Origin: an uncultured Flavobacteriales bacterium
GTDB taxonomy: Bacteria; Bacteroidota; Bacteroidia; Flavobacteriales_D; Parvicellaceae
NCBI GenBank assembly: GCA_913030835.1
Contig: CAJWDP010000021.1
Span: 1-47,987 of the forward strand
Length of the DNA stretch: 47,987 nt
Reading direction: 5' to 3'
Shown: positions 40,597-47,987 of the stretch, piece by piece
Layout: every line of letters begins with the position of its first letter
Position numbering within the stretch: position 1 is the first letter of the stretch
The notes under the pieces: model-generated
Told to the model about the DNA's origin: nothing
The model's input: the letters and a program-made list of their open reading frames with translations, nothing else
Database searches by the model: none
Position numbers and translations under genes: made by a program

Positions 40597-42126
40597 TCAC
40601 TCTATCATTTCAACACCCGCTGAATTGTGCATAACAATTGGGTTTGATTTGTTGTCTCCTTTGACTTGAATGGATTGAAGCTTCACCTCTTTTGCATCGT
40701 CGAAAACAAATGCAGGTCGATAGTCAGCTGTTTTGAGTTTGAGTGTAACATTCTTCATTTCTAATCCTGCTACATGCCTAATATAGAAACCCCATGCCGG
40801 CAATTCACCAAACATGGAAAACTCCGGATAATCACTTTCCTTTTCAGGTACGTTGTCCAAACGTGAAATCGGTGCGTTAGCATATCCCGGATGCCCTCCT
40901 CCAGGATAGGTAATACAAATGTTTTCCAACAGCACATCTTTTACCGGATAACCCGGAATCCCGGCAATGGATGACGGAAACGGATTGTGAAAATAGGGCA
41001 GTGCCGGCCCCTTATAAATGTAGTCTTTATCCGGACGGCCTGAAGCAATAGCAACCTTAACATCTCGGATCGTAACATTTCTCACCTTTCCAACTCGCTC
41101 ATCCTGAAAACGTTTTCCTAATCGAATGAAAATTGCATTACCCGTGTTTTTGGCTTTTACGTTTTGAATCAGCACATTTTCTAAAATTCCGTTGTGATAA
41201 GACTCCAATGCTATAGCTGATCGGTACGTATCGAACACCTTGATGTTTTCAATCGTTACATTTTTGAAGCCACTATTCGATGCAGTACCAAATTTTATTG
41301 CACTCGCACTGGAACGAACAGTGCATCCTCCTATGTATATGCTGTCGCAGAAGGTGGTCTTGTCCCTGGGATGGTTATAGGACTTAAGGCAAATTCCATC
41401 ATCCGAGCAATTAAAGTAGGAATTAGATATGCGAACCTGTTTACAATCAATAATGTCGATTCCATCGTTGTTCCAATAGGAGTCACTTTCAACCCGAATT
41501 CCTTCTACCTCTAGATTTCTGCATTGCAAATACGACTGAACCCAGCTTGCAGCATTTCTAATGGTCACTCCGGTCACTTTTATATCTCGGCAGTTTACGA
41601 ATTCTATGATTTGAGGACGAACGGTTACTTTCGGGCGTTTATCACCAAAATTGTAGTTGGCACTGTCCACCTTACCCGCATAGAACAAGCTATCGACATG
41701 CAGTGCCAGCTGTAATCCCTGACCATCGATCTCACCATTTCCGGTAATTGCAATATTCCTGGATTTGTCAGCCATAATAAGCGCCAACCATCTATTCAAA
41801 CGTATATAGTCTGCAGGATTGGTGCTGCCTAAAAGTTTGGCTTTTTTATCCAGATGAAGCTCTACACCCGACTTAAGAATTATGCTTCCTGATAAGTACA
41901 CACCTTTTGAGATCACAACTTTGCCTCCGCCTGCCTTATGAGCTGCATCAATTGCTTTTTGAATTGCCCGGGTGCACATTGTCTTACCGTCGGAAACAGC
42001 GCCATAATCCAAAACGTTGTATTCATTAGAAAGTGCCGAAAATTGACCCGCCAAAGCCAAGGCGAATAGAACAGCGAATCGATGGATAACTTTAATCAAA
42101 TACAACAGTTTATGTTTACAAAGCAA
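40597..42126 (-). CDS. GH28-like right-handed beta-helix glycosidase, atypical active site
   Basis: No in-frame ATG precedes the signal peptide. Candidate TTG starts lie at 42126 (509 residues), 42105 and 42099, and an in-frame stop lies just before 42126. The signal-like stretch HRFAVLFALALAGQFSALS precedes YNVLDYGAVSDGKT, the standard N-terminus of GH28 proteins. A parallel beta-helix follows (residues ~60-440). Two GH28 motifs are visible: NND (219-221) with D224, and SDDG (D242-D243). The usual GHG histidine is replaced by a SSASAIKFG segment, and RIK by IRLGKR. GH28 enzymes cut polygalacturonan or rhamnogalacturonan. The missing histidine makes a changed or lost activity possible. Divergent from the next gene. 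Confidence 0.82.
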   Translation of the reverse strand: MLCKHKLLYLIKVIHRFAVLFALALAGQFSALSNEYNVLDYGAVSDGKTMCTRAIQKAIDAAHKAGGGKVVISKGVYLSGSIILKSGVELHLDKKAKLLGSTNPADYIRLNRWLALIMADKSRNIAITGNGEIDGQGLQLALHVDSLFYAGKVDSANYNFGDKRPKVTVRPQIIEFVNCRDIKVTGVTIRNAASWVQSYLQCRNLEVEGIRVESDSYWNNDGIDIIDCKQVRISNSYFNCSDDGICLKSYNHPRDKTTFCDSIYIGGCTVRSSASAIKFGTASNSGFKNVTIENIKVFDTYRSAIALESYHNGILENVLIQNVKAKNTGNAIFIRLGKRFQDERVGKVRNVTIRDVKVAIASGRPDKDYIYKGPALPYFHNPFPSSIAGIPGYPVKDVLLENICITYPGGGHPGYANAPISRLDNVPEKESDYPEFSMFGELPAWGFYIRHVAGLEMKNVTLKLKTADYRPAFVFDDAKEVKLQSIQVKGDNKSNPIVMHNSAGVEMIE

Positions 42127-42130
42127 TTAT

Positions 42131-42146
42131 AAGGAACATTTTCCTT
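42131..42146 (-). promoter_or_regulatory. Hairpin directly upstream of the GH28-like start
   Basis: AAGGAA (42131-42136) and TTCCTT (42141-42146) are perfect 6-bp arms around CATT, ending 4 bp from the earliest TTG start of the GH28-like gene. It could form in the leader and affect initiation, or be an operator for the divergent pair. Confidence 0.35.
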
Positions 42147-42209
42147 GTCGACAGCACCAGTTGTTGTGATTTATTAGCTTTGAGTGTTGTAACACCAAGT
42201 CGCTTAAAG

Positions 42210-43196
42210 ATGCTTTCAAGAATCGTGTATTGTTTATCTTTTGTTCTGTTGAGTGCACAATGTGTGTCCCCATCAAAACAGCATGAATTTGATAGCATAG
42301 GAGCTCCTTGTTCGTCTGAAACTGACTCGGACAGGTCCATCAACGGGGCGCTTTTAGCGAGTAGGATCGAGACGTTGGACGAGCTGAAATCAGTAATCGA
42401 TATTTTTTATTTCATTGATTCGGCATCTTTAACAGATAGTCTTGAGGTCAACTCAACAGTTGTGCTCCGACATTGCAGCCATGGAAAAGAAGTGGTAAGC
42501 GAATTGAGTTCCGGCATCAGCCAGGACGATATTGCCAAAGCACGAGACGGTGATTATGGAGATCAGCTAGCATTAGCTATTTCCGCACCTTATGCAGTGG
42601 CAAACCGCATGGACTTAAATAAGGTATATACCTTGTCAAGATGGAAGCCAAATCTTTTCGGCGAGGGAGATGTTGCCTTTTATGATTTGGCCAAACAATC
42701 AGTCGGGAATATCAGTACGCCTGATCGGGCATATCTGAATGAACGAGACAGTAGTGAAAAGGGGTATATTAATTCATTCAATCACATCACTGGACAAGCC
42801 ATTGTTACCACTTGTTTCTCTGAGGAAATGGCCGACTTTATTGCGGATGTGCATGAATTGCACAACATGTCTGAGCTGACTTCCGGCAATTTTTCAATCG
42901 ACCAGCTGAATGATGTGAACAACAATCCGGTTGATAATTATGTCGATATGATCAACAATGAATGGGGGCAGGAGCTAGGCAAAAAGCTAAAAGTAAGATA
43001 CAGTATTACAAATAAAACAGAATGGACTCCTGAATTACTGGCAAATTATTTGAATGACATTCAAAGCTATTATAGCTGGGCATTTCGAATCGGCTTCAGA
43101 CCTTTTACCATTGACGATGACGTAATCAAGAAATTCTCTAATAAGATCAATCAGGTTTTAGGGGGTGTCATTCCGATAGAAAAGAGTACCACCTAG
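42210..43196 (+). CDS. Putative lipoprotein with DUF6973-like motif
   Basis: The ATG at 42210 gives 328 residues; a TTG start at 42180 is less likely. The leader MLSRIVYCLSFVLLSAQC ends in Cys18, but with Gln before it, so lipoprotein processing is uncertain. Near residue 188 the text INSFNHITGQAIVTTCFSEE, then DFIADVHELHN, and later VDMINNEWGQELG, recalls the DUF6973 pattern (NAFRH, HE, D..NN..G..G). That is a motif-level reading only. In known members the His/Asn/Glu residues may be an enzymatic site. The stop overlaps the convergent pentapeptide gene by 4 bp. Function unknown. Confidence 0.68.
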   Translation: MLSRIVYCLSFVLLSAQCVSPSKQHEFDSIGAPCSSETDSDRSINGALLASRIETLDELKSVIDIFYFIDSASLTDSLEVNSTVVLRHCSHGKEVVSELSSGISQDDIAKARDGDYGDQLALAISAPYAVANRMDLNKVYTLSRWKPNLFGEGDVAFYDLAKQSVGNISTPDRAYLNERDSSEKGYINSFNHITGQAIVTTCFSEEMADFIADVHELHNMSELTSGNFSIDQLNDVNNNPVDNYVDMINNEWGQELGKKLKVRYSITNKTEWTPELLANYLNDIQSYYSWAFRIGFRPFTIDDDVIKKFSNKINQVLGGVIPIEKSTT

Positions 43197-44476
43197 TCTA
43201 ATCCTTTTTTTATCAGCTCATAAATGGATGTTTCTTGTCCGGCAGGAGTTACATCTTTGATTCTATGATTTTCCTGAATGACTTTTCTACCAATCACGTT
43301 CCATTCATTTAATTTTTCAAGCCAATCTTTTTCGACATCTGCGTGATTTAATTTCGAACCGTCAAGAATGGCATCGGTAAAATTTGCCCGTCTCAATAAG
43401 CTTTCGATAAACACTCCATCGGATAAATTAGCCCGGGTAAGGTTCGCGCCGAAGAGCTCTGATCCGTGGCAATTCGAATTTAATAATAGGGCTCCGGACA
43501 TATCCGTCCATCGCAACTTAGTGCTTCTTAGTTGTGCATTGGTGATTTGAGCAGTGCAAAGCGATGAACCATTGAGGTTAGCCGAATTTAAATTAATGCT
43601 ATTCATTTCTGTCCAGCTTAAATTGCAGCGTTTTGCACTTGAATGAGAAAGGTCTGCGTCCGTTAAATTAGCGCCCCAAAATGAGGCCCCGTTCAAGTTC
43701 GAATGGCTCAGGTTTACACCATCTAAAAAGGCATTTGACAGATCCGCTCCTCCTAAATCGATTTCACTCAGGTCCAATCCGCTTAGCTCAGAACCCCTTA
43801 GATCGGCGCCTTGAAAAGTGGCTTTAGTTTTGATCTGCCTAAATGACACAGAATCGATGTCCAAAGCGCAAAGAAGTCTTAGCAGCTGACCTCTTTCCGG
43901 ACTTCTGGGAATCGATGACAGGCTATCTCCTTCCATCATTTGGTAGGGATTTAGAGAACTGCTCAGAACAGCGATACTGTTTATCGTTGTGCTATTGAGT
44001 GAACGATTAACGTTAAGAGTTAAATCGTTTTCAACTAGTCGAATGGCATTGCTGATCAGGTTTCCAGCGTCTCTGTTTTGAAGTTCACGAATTAATCTTG
44101 CCTGTTCCTGTATGATCGTAGTTTGATTGTTGTGTTGAATTTCCGCCGACGTTTTGTCGTAATCAAAAAGGACCGCACTGAATATCCATCCCATCAGCAC
44201 AAGTAGTATCGTGATTACACCAATGATTCGGTACGTTCGTTTCATAGAACTCACTCCCTCTGCGGTTCCATGTTTACCGATCAGCTTAATTAAGAGTTCG
44301 TACTTGTTCCAAACAATCAGCAGTGCAACAAGTAGCACAATTAAAGCTAGGCACGATATAAATCCTACCCAAAACGACTGGTTTTCTTCCACATAAGGAA
44401 GCCTGAGAAAACCAACTGCCCATCCAACGGCGACACACATTAAGATTATAATCAGTCTGCGTACATTTCGCTTCAT
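43193..44476 (-). CDS. Membrane-anchored pentapeptide-repeat protein
   Basis: This 427-residue protein has three predicted transmembrane spans in the first ~120 residues (IILMCVAVGWAVGFL, FISCLALIVLLVALLIVW, IIGVITILLVLMGWIFSAVL). A linker (~125-225) follows, then a pentapeptide-repeat domain at ~220-380 with A(D/N)LSx units such as GADLRGSELSGLDLSEIDL and GASFWGANLTDADLSH. These repeats fold into a right-handed square helix that typically mediates protein contacts. A short basic, charged C-terminus follows. The function is unknown. It overlaps the 3' end of the convergent lipoprotein gene by four bases. Confidence 0.88.
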   Translation of the reverse strand: MKRNVRRLIIILMCVAVGWAVGFLRLPYVEENQSFWVGFISCLALIVLLVALLIVWNKYELLIKLIGKHGTAEGVSSMKRTYRIIGVITILLVLMGWIFSAVLFDYDKTSAEIQHNNQTTIIQEQARLIRELQNRDAGNLISNAIRLVENDLTLNVNRSLNSTTINSIAVLSSSLNPYQMMEGDSLSSIPRSPERGQLLRLLCALDIDSVSFRQIKTKATFQGADLRGSELSGLDLSEIDLGGADLSNAFLDGVNLSHSNLNGASFWGANLTDADLSHSSAKRCNLSWTEMNSINLNSANLNGSSLCTAQITNAQLRSTKLRWTDMSGALLLNSNCHGSELFGANLTRANLSDGVFIESLLRRANFTDAILDGSKLNHADVEKDWLEKLNEWNVIGRKVIQENHRIKDVTPAGQETSIYELIKKGLD

Positions 44477-44584
44477 AAAGTAAATATATGCTTCTTGTAC
44501 AATAGAAAGAGTAAAAATGTCAACTCAAAAAGATTGATCGAATTAAAATTGCACATTCACTTTTCGATTGTTTATTTTGACTCA

Positions 44585-46600
44585 ATGAAACAGCTGTCAC
44601 TCATTCTTTTCGTAATTGTTTCTCTTGTTTTTGTGGTTTTTCCTTCTTGTGAAAATTCGGAAGTCTACGAAGCCGAGGAAGCACAGCAGCTTTCATTCTA
44701 TCCATCATCTAAGCCATGCACAAGGTGGTGGTGGTTCGCTACCGATATAAATGAGGAAGACATCAAGCATCAGCTCGATTGGGCTAAGGAACATAATTTC
44801 GGTGGAGTAGAGGTAGCATGGGTTTACCCGTTGTATCGTTATCAGCGCATGTATGCCAGAAGTTATGGTAGAAACTATCAAAAGGACACTTCTGCTCAGG
44901 AATGGCTTAGTCCAGAATGGTCTGAGATCGTTGCGTTTACCAAAGCCTATTCGGATTCAATTGGATTATCCTGTGATTTTACGTTTGGAAGTGCCTGGCC
45001 AGTTGCGGGAAGCAACATAACTGAGGAGCACACATCCAAGATCTATGGCGATTCAATGTTTCGTCAAACCCTGACATTTGCCTGGTGCTGGCCAGACACC
45101 CAAATGGTGATCAACCATTTGGATAGTAACGCCTTCCGATTGTTTTCTGAGCCGGTTGGAAATGCATTGCAAGAAGCACTGAAAGGAAGCAAGTCTGCTT
45201 TGTTCACGGATTCGTGGGAGATTAAGTTGAATGCAACAAATAAGATCTGGACACCAGGGTTTGATACTGTATTCCTAAACAAATTTGGCTATGACATTAT
45301 TCCCTATATGGAAGCAGGTCTGGACTCCTTCCCGGACGTTCGTTACGATTACATGCTCTTATTGGATGAATATGTAACCGAGGGCTTTTACAAACCCTAC
45401 GTAAGAAAATGCAAGGAGCTTGGTGCGTGGTCTAGAGTGCAATGCCTGGCATCGCCTACAGATGTGATGACTACTTATGGATTAGTTGATATTCCCGAAA
45501 CAGAGTCGATGCTAAACAATCCGAATTATTCGCTGGTAGTCAGTTCTGCGGCTTGTCTGGCATCAAAACCCATTGTATCTAGCGAAACCTTTACGTGTAT
45601 GTACGGATTTCCAGCTACTTACCTTCGTCAGGAACAAACTGCTGATCTGAAAATGGTGGCCGATGCGATGTTTGCTCAAGGAGTAAATCATCATGTGTAT
45701 CATGGCATGCCTTACAATCCTAAGGGCGTTGACAGTATTGATTTTTTTGCAACTACCTATTTTGGACCTGGAGGCAGTCTGGAAAATGAACTCGGCGCTT
45801 TTAATTCGTACATGGAAAAGGTGAGTGGTCACATGCAAAAAGGTCGATCATACAGTGACGTTGCCGTATATATTCCATATGAAGACGGAGTAATGAAAGG
45901 AGCATATCCGCCGGAACGTCAGAGAGTCTGGGTTTGGGGAGAGTATGAATTGCGGTATATCTTTCCGCCGGAAGAATTAATAGGGTACCAGCCGCTTTGG
46001 ATCAACAGGCACTATCTAAGCAGATCAAAATTGGAGAATGGAAAGCTACTAATTGGTGATGCAGCATTTTCCAGTTTGTATGTGGATGTTGAATACATGG
46101 ATTATAGGGCCTTACAGAAAGTACTGGAGCTGGCTCAGCAAGGATTCCCAATTTGTTTCAAAAACTTGCCCAGCCAGCCGGGAAAATTAAAAATGGAAGG
46201 ATATCAGGATATGGTCAGGAAAATCATAGCATTGCCCAATGTTTCTGACCAATGGGATCAGGTGTCGGTGCAACCACCCATTATTTCGGGAGATTCAATT
46301 CCAGACTTTTGGTGCCGGGTAACTGAAGATGGGGATTATTTGATCTTTCTTGCACAACCGTTGGCAAAGGGATTGGAATACCCAGTTTATTCAGGCCAAT
46401 CGAAAATGGAGAGAAGTGTATTTCGCACGCTGGAATTCAATTTCAATGGTAAAAAAGAGAAAAAGAATATTGAGTTCAAACCCTATCAGTCTGTACTTTT
46501 GAAACTCTCATCGAAGGGTGAAATTGAGGAAGTGGATATACAGTTTGTTCCGGAAGATCCGATCGTTCGTGAACGGATGCCTCAACGGATGCATTTTTGA
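44585..46600 (+). CDS. Surface lipoprotein glycoside hydrolase, GH106/alpha-L-rhamnosidase-like
   Basis: The ATG at 44585 gives 671 residues. The leader (LSLILFVIVSLVFVVFPSC) ends in a lipobox-type Cys22 followed by acidic residues (ENSEVYEAEE), as in surface lipoproteins. The catalytic domain opens with KPCTRWWWFATDI, then HNFGGVEVAWVYP, CDFTFGSAWPVAGSN, and SETFTCMYGFPATYLRQ. The RWWWF, GGVEV and FGSxWP signature is typical of GH106 alpha-L-rhamnosidases and relatives. The length is shorter than most GH106 proteins, so it may be a related subfamily. It probably removes side-chain sugars from a plant or algal polysaccharide, acting at the surface. Confidence 0.78.
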   Translation: MKQLSLILFVIVSLVFVVFPSCENSEVYEAEEAQQLSFYPSSKPCTRWWWFATDINEEDIKHQLDWAKEHNFGGVEVAWVYPLYRYQRMYARSYGRNYQKDTSAQEWLSPEWSEIVAFTKAYSDSIGLSCDFTFGSAWPVAGSNITEEHTSKIYGDSMFRQTLTFAWCWPDTQMVINHLDSNAFRLFSEPVGNALQEALKGSKSALFTDSWEIKLNATNKIWTPGFDTVFLNKFGYDIIPYMEAGLDSFPDVRYDYMLLLDEYVTEGFYKPYVRKCKELGAWSRVQCLASPTDVMTTYGLVDIPETESMLNNPNYSLVVSSAACLASKPIVSSETFTCMYGFPATYLRQEQTADLKMVADAMFAQGVNHHVYHGMPYNPKGVDSIDFFATTYFGPGGSLENELGAFNSYMEKVSGHMQKGRSYSDVAVYIPYEDGVMKGAYPPERQRVWVWGEYELRYIFPPEELIGYQPLWINRHYLSRSKLENGKLLIGDAAFSSLYVDVEYMDYRALQKVLELAQQGFPICFKNLPSQPGKLKMEGYQDMVRKIIALPNVSDQWDQVSVQPPIISGDSIPDFWCRVTEDGDYLIFLAQPLAKGLEYPVYSGQSKMERSVFRTLEFNFNGKKEKKNIEFKPYQSVLLKLSSKGEIEEVDIQFVPEDPIVRERMPQRMHF

Positions 46601-46620
46601 ATCTTATATGTTACCTATGA

Positions 46621-46668
46621 AGGCCGGGAGAGCGGATGAGGCAACAGTCCGAAAACTGAATGTGGCCT
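46621..46668 (+). ncRNA. Possible structured RNA element in intergenic region
   Basis: Between the GH106-like and T9SS hydrolase genes lies a GC-richer patch. AGGCC (46621-46625) can pair with GGCCT (46664-46668), enclosing CGGA (46633-46636) with TCCG (46648-46651), or alternatively CAGT (46645-46648) with ACTG (46655-46658). Two exclusive inner stems inside one closing stem suggest a switch-like element. It matches no riboswitch class I can name. Stems are short, so support is modest. Confidence 0.3.
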
Positions 46669-46693
46669 GCATCTTTGGTTCTTAACACAAGGT

Positions 46694-46716
46694 AATAATC
46701 GTGACGATTGTTTTTT
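46694..46716 (+). terminator. Intrinsic-terminator-like hairpin with T tract
   Basis: The arms AATAATCG (46694-46701) and CGATTGTT (46705-46712) pair (one G-T wobble) around TGA. The outer bases merge into a run of six T (46711-46716). It is the clearest intrinsic-type terminator seen in the window. It could end the GH106-like transcript or the RNA element at 46621-46668. Confidence 0.5.
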
Positions 46717-46751
46717 GTATCTATGTAGGCAAACGATAAATTCAATTGCAT

Positions 46752-47933
46752 ATGAAAATAAGGTTTCTTCTAGTTTTTGTTCTTCTTAGTGCCGTGGTAG
46801 CTTTGGGACAATCGTATCCGATCGGGCACACAACCATCACATTCAATGATCCTACAAGGACGGGAGGATTTGGCTCGGGTGGCGGGTCAGGAAGGCAAAT
46901 ACAATCGGAGATCTACTATCCAGGAACTTCTGCTGGAGAGGATGTTCCTGTCGAAACGGGGAGCTTCCCCGTGGTAGTTTTTGGTCATGGATTTGTTATG
47001 GCCTGGGATGCCTACGAAAACGTTTGGGGGGCATTGGTTCCAGAAGGGTATATTGTAGTATTTCCAAGAACTGAAGGGGGCCTTTCGCCCAGTCATTTGG
47101 ACTTCGGAATGGATTTATCCGTTTGTGAAAACAAAATGCAGCTGGAAGGTTCGAACAGTGGATCTTTGTTTTTCAATCATGTGGAAAACTCAACAGCTAT
47201 TATAGGGCATTCCATGGGAGGTGGTGCAACAGTTTTGGGGGCAGCATCATCAGCTGCTGTTAAGACAATAGTAGGTTTGGCTCCTGCCGAAACCAACCCG
47301 TCAGCGATTGATTCTTCTGCACTAATTACTATTCCCGCTTTGGTTTTTTCAGGAAGTTCCGACGGAGTAACTCCACCGTCTGATCATCATATACCAATCT
47401 ACAATGGAATAAATGCTGCCTGCAAATATTTTATTAGTGTTACCGGTGGGGCACACTGTTATTTTGCAAATTCAAATTTCAATTGTGATTTCGGAGAAGC
47501 AACTGCATCTTCCGGAATAACGGTCACGAGAACCGAGCAGCAAACCATCATGAATGATTATTTGATCAAATGGTTGGATTATCAGCTCAAATCAGACCTT
47601 TCAGCCAAAGTAGCTTTTGATGCACTCTTGGTATCAGACACACGAATAACCTATCAAGACGATTGCTTGGCTACATCCGTAACAGAAAGAGATAATTCCA
47701 AGTTCAGAGTTTACCCGAATCCAACTAGTGGAATAGTTCAATTAGATTTTAACGATATGGATGGAGAATTAACTGTACAAGTGTTTAGTATTGATGGAAG
47801 GGTAATTGAAAACCTTAGTAGTATTAATTCTAATAATCTAAAAGTTGACTTGAGCTATCATCCTAATGGAATATATTTCTTTAATGTTCGGTCTGGTCAA
47901 GATTATAAAACATTTAAAGTATTAAAGTATTAA
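46752..47933 (+). CDS. Secreted polyester hydrolase/dienelactone hydrolase-like protein with T9SS domain
   Basis: The ATG at 46752 gives 393 residues; a TTG two codons earlier is not needed. Signal peptide: MKIRFLLVFVLLSAVVALGQ. The alpha/beta-hydrolase domain (~22-300) has the oxyanion loop VVVFGHGFVMAWDAY, nucleophile S154 in IIGHSMGGGATVLG, D204 in FSGSSDGVTPP, and H235 in VTGGAHCYFAN. GHSMGGG, with the GHGF loop and the Gly-rich N-terminus, recalls cutinase/polyester-hydrolase and chlorophyllase-like proteins. The last ~80 residues are a type A T9SS sorting domain (FRVYPNPTSGIVQLD, GIYFFNVRSGQD). It acts outside the cell; the substrate is unproven. Confidence 0.88.
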   Translation: MKIRFLLVFVLLSAVVALGQSYPIGHTTITFNDPTRTGGFGSGGGSGRQIQSEIYYPGTSAGEDVPVETGSFPVVVFGHGFVMAWDAYENVWGALVPEGYIVVFPRTEGGLSPSHLDFGMDLSVCENKMQLEGSNSGSLFFNHVENSTAIIGHSMGGGATVLGAASSAAVKTIVGLAPAETNPSAIDSSALITIPALVFSGSSDGVTPPSDHHIPIYNGINAACKYFISVTGGAHCYFANSNFNCDFGEATASSGITVTRTEQQTIMNDYLIKWLDYQLKSDLSAKVAFDALLVSDTRITYQDDCLATSVTERDNSKFRVYPNPTSGIVQLDFNDMDGELTVQVFSIDGRVIENLSSINSNNLKVDLSYHPNGIYFFNVRSGQDYKTFKVLKY

Positions 47934-47956
47934 ACTGATACTTTCAAAGATTTCTC

Positions 47957-47987
47957 ATGAAAAGGATGGTAAAGAGTTCGTATTTGC
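47957..47987 (+). CDS. Possible start of a further gene, cut by the window edge
   Basis: An ATG at 47957 opens a frame reading MKRMVKSSYL to the last base. The basic start fits a signal peptide, and no stop interrupts it, but only ten residues are visible. Low support. Confidence 0.3.
   Translation, partial: MKRMVKSSYL

Noticed and set aside
1-47987. tRNA, rRNA, transposon or phage genes
   Set aside because: None were recognised when reading both strands; no transposase, integrase or attachment-site-like repeats were seen.

Overview
The window is a typical Bacteroidota chromosome segment, most like a marine Flavobacteriales relative (Crocinitomicaceae, Cryomorphaceae or Salibacteraceae type). 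The main evidence is six proteins with type IX secretion system (T9SS) C-terminal sorting domains (five type A with the YPNP-type motif, one type B/gliding-associated type). Supporting evidence is a PorP/SprF-family outer-membrane protein beside the type B substrate, SprB-type repeats, weak Shine-Dalgarno signals and modest GC. There are no rRNA or tRNA genes, no transposases, no phage genes and no CRISPR array. It is a gene-dense chromosomal region rich in secreted proteins.

Layout. 1-2127: 3' part of a secreted T9SS protein. 2160-4814 (minus): a possible redox/stress run of SDR-DUF2867, ABM monooxygenase, Crp-like regulator and a double-CDGSH iron-sulfur protein. 4909-9448 (minus): three genes joined by start/stop overlaps, encoding a T9SS type B CotH-like kinase, a PorP/SprF protein and a phytanoyl-CoA dioxygenase-like enzyme. 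9770-11383: saccharopine/lysine dehydrogenase-like enzyme facing an OsmC peroxidase-like protein. 11645-15601 (minus): four secreted proteins in a row (lipoprotein, transglutaminase-like, putative caspase-fold cysteine peptidase, CAP domain). 15841-22483 (plus): a 1773-residue protein with 16 TPR-like modules, then a GT2 glycosyltransferase and a methyltransferase. 22467-26445 (minus): polytopic membrane protein, CvfB-like S1 protein and DEAD-box helicase. 26589-38879: two large T9SS proteins, a PqqB-like metallo-beta-lactamase protein, an RlmI-like rRNA methyltransferase, a TerC protein, a T9SS esterase and small secreted proteins. 39016-47933: PhoD-like phosphatase, GH28-like protein, a lipoprotein with a DUF6973-like motif, a pentapeptide-repeat membrane protein, a GH106-like glycosidase and a T9SS alpha/beta hydrolase. 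A new gene seems to begin at the right edge.

How the genes fit together. About half the products are exported, and several are hydrolases suited to breaking down polymers outside the cell (GH28-like, GH106-like, two esterases, PhoD). No SusC/SusD pair is present, so this is not a classical polysaccharide utilization locus.

The most unusual features are these: the secreted four-gene set at 11645-15601, including a protein with the strand/His/strand/Cys pattern of caspase-hemoglobinase peptidases; the translationally coupled CotH-PorP-PhyH set; the large TPR array with an internal four-module duplication; and a possible structured RNA plus hairpin terminator at 46621-46716. All functional statements are from reading motifs by eye. 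No database search or structure prediction was run.
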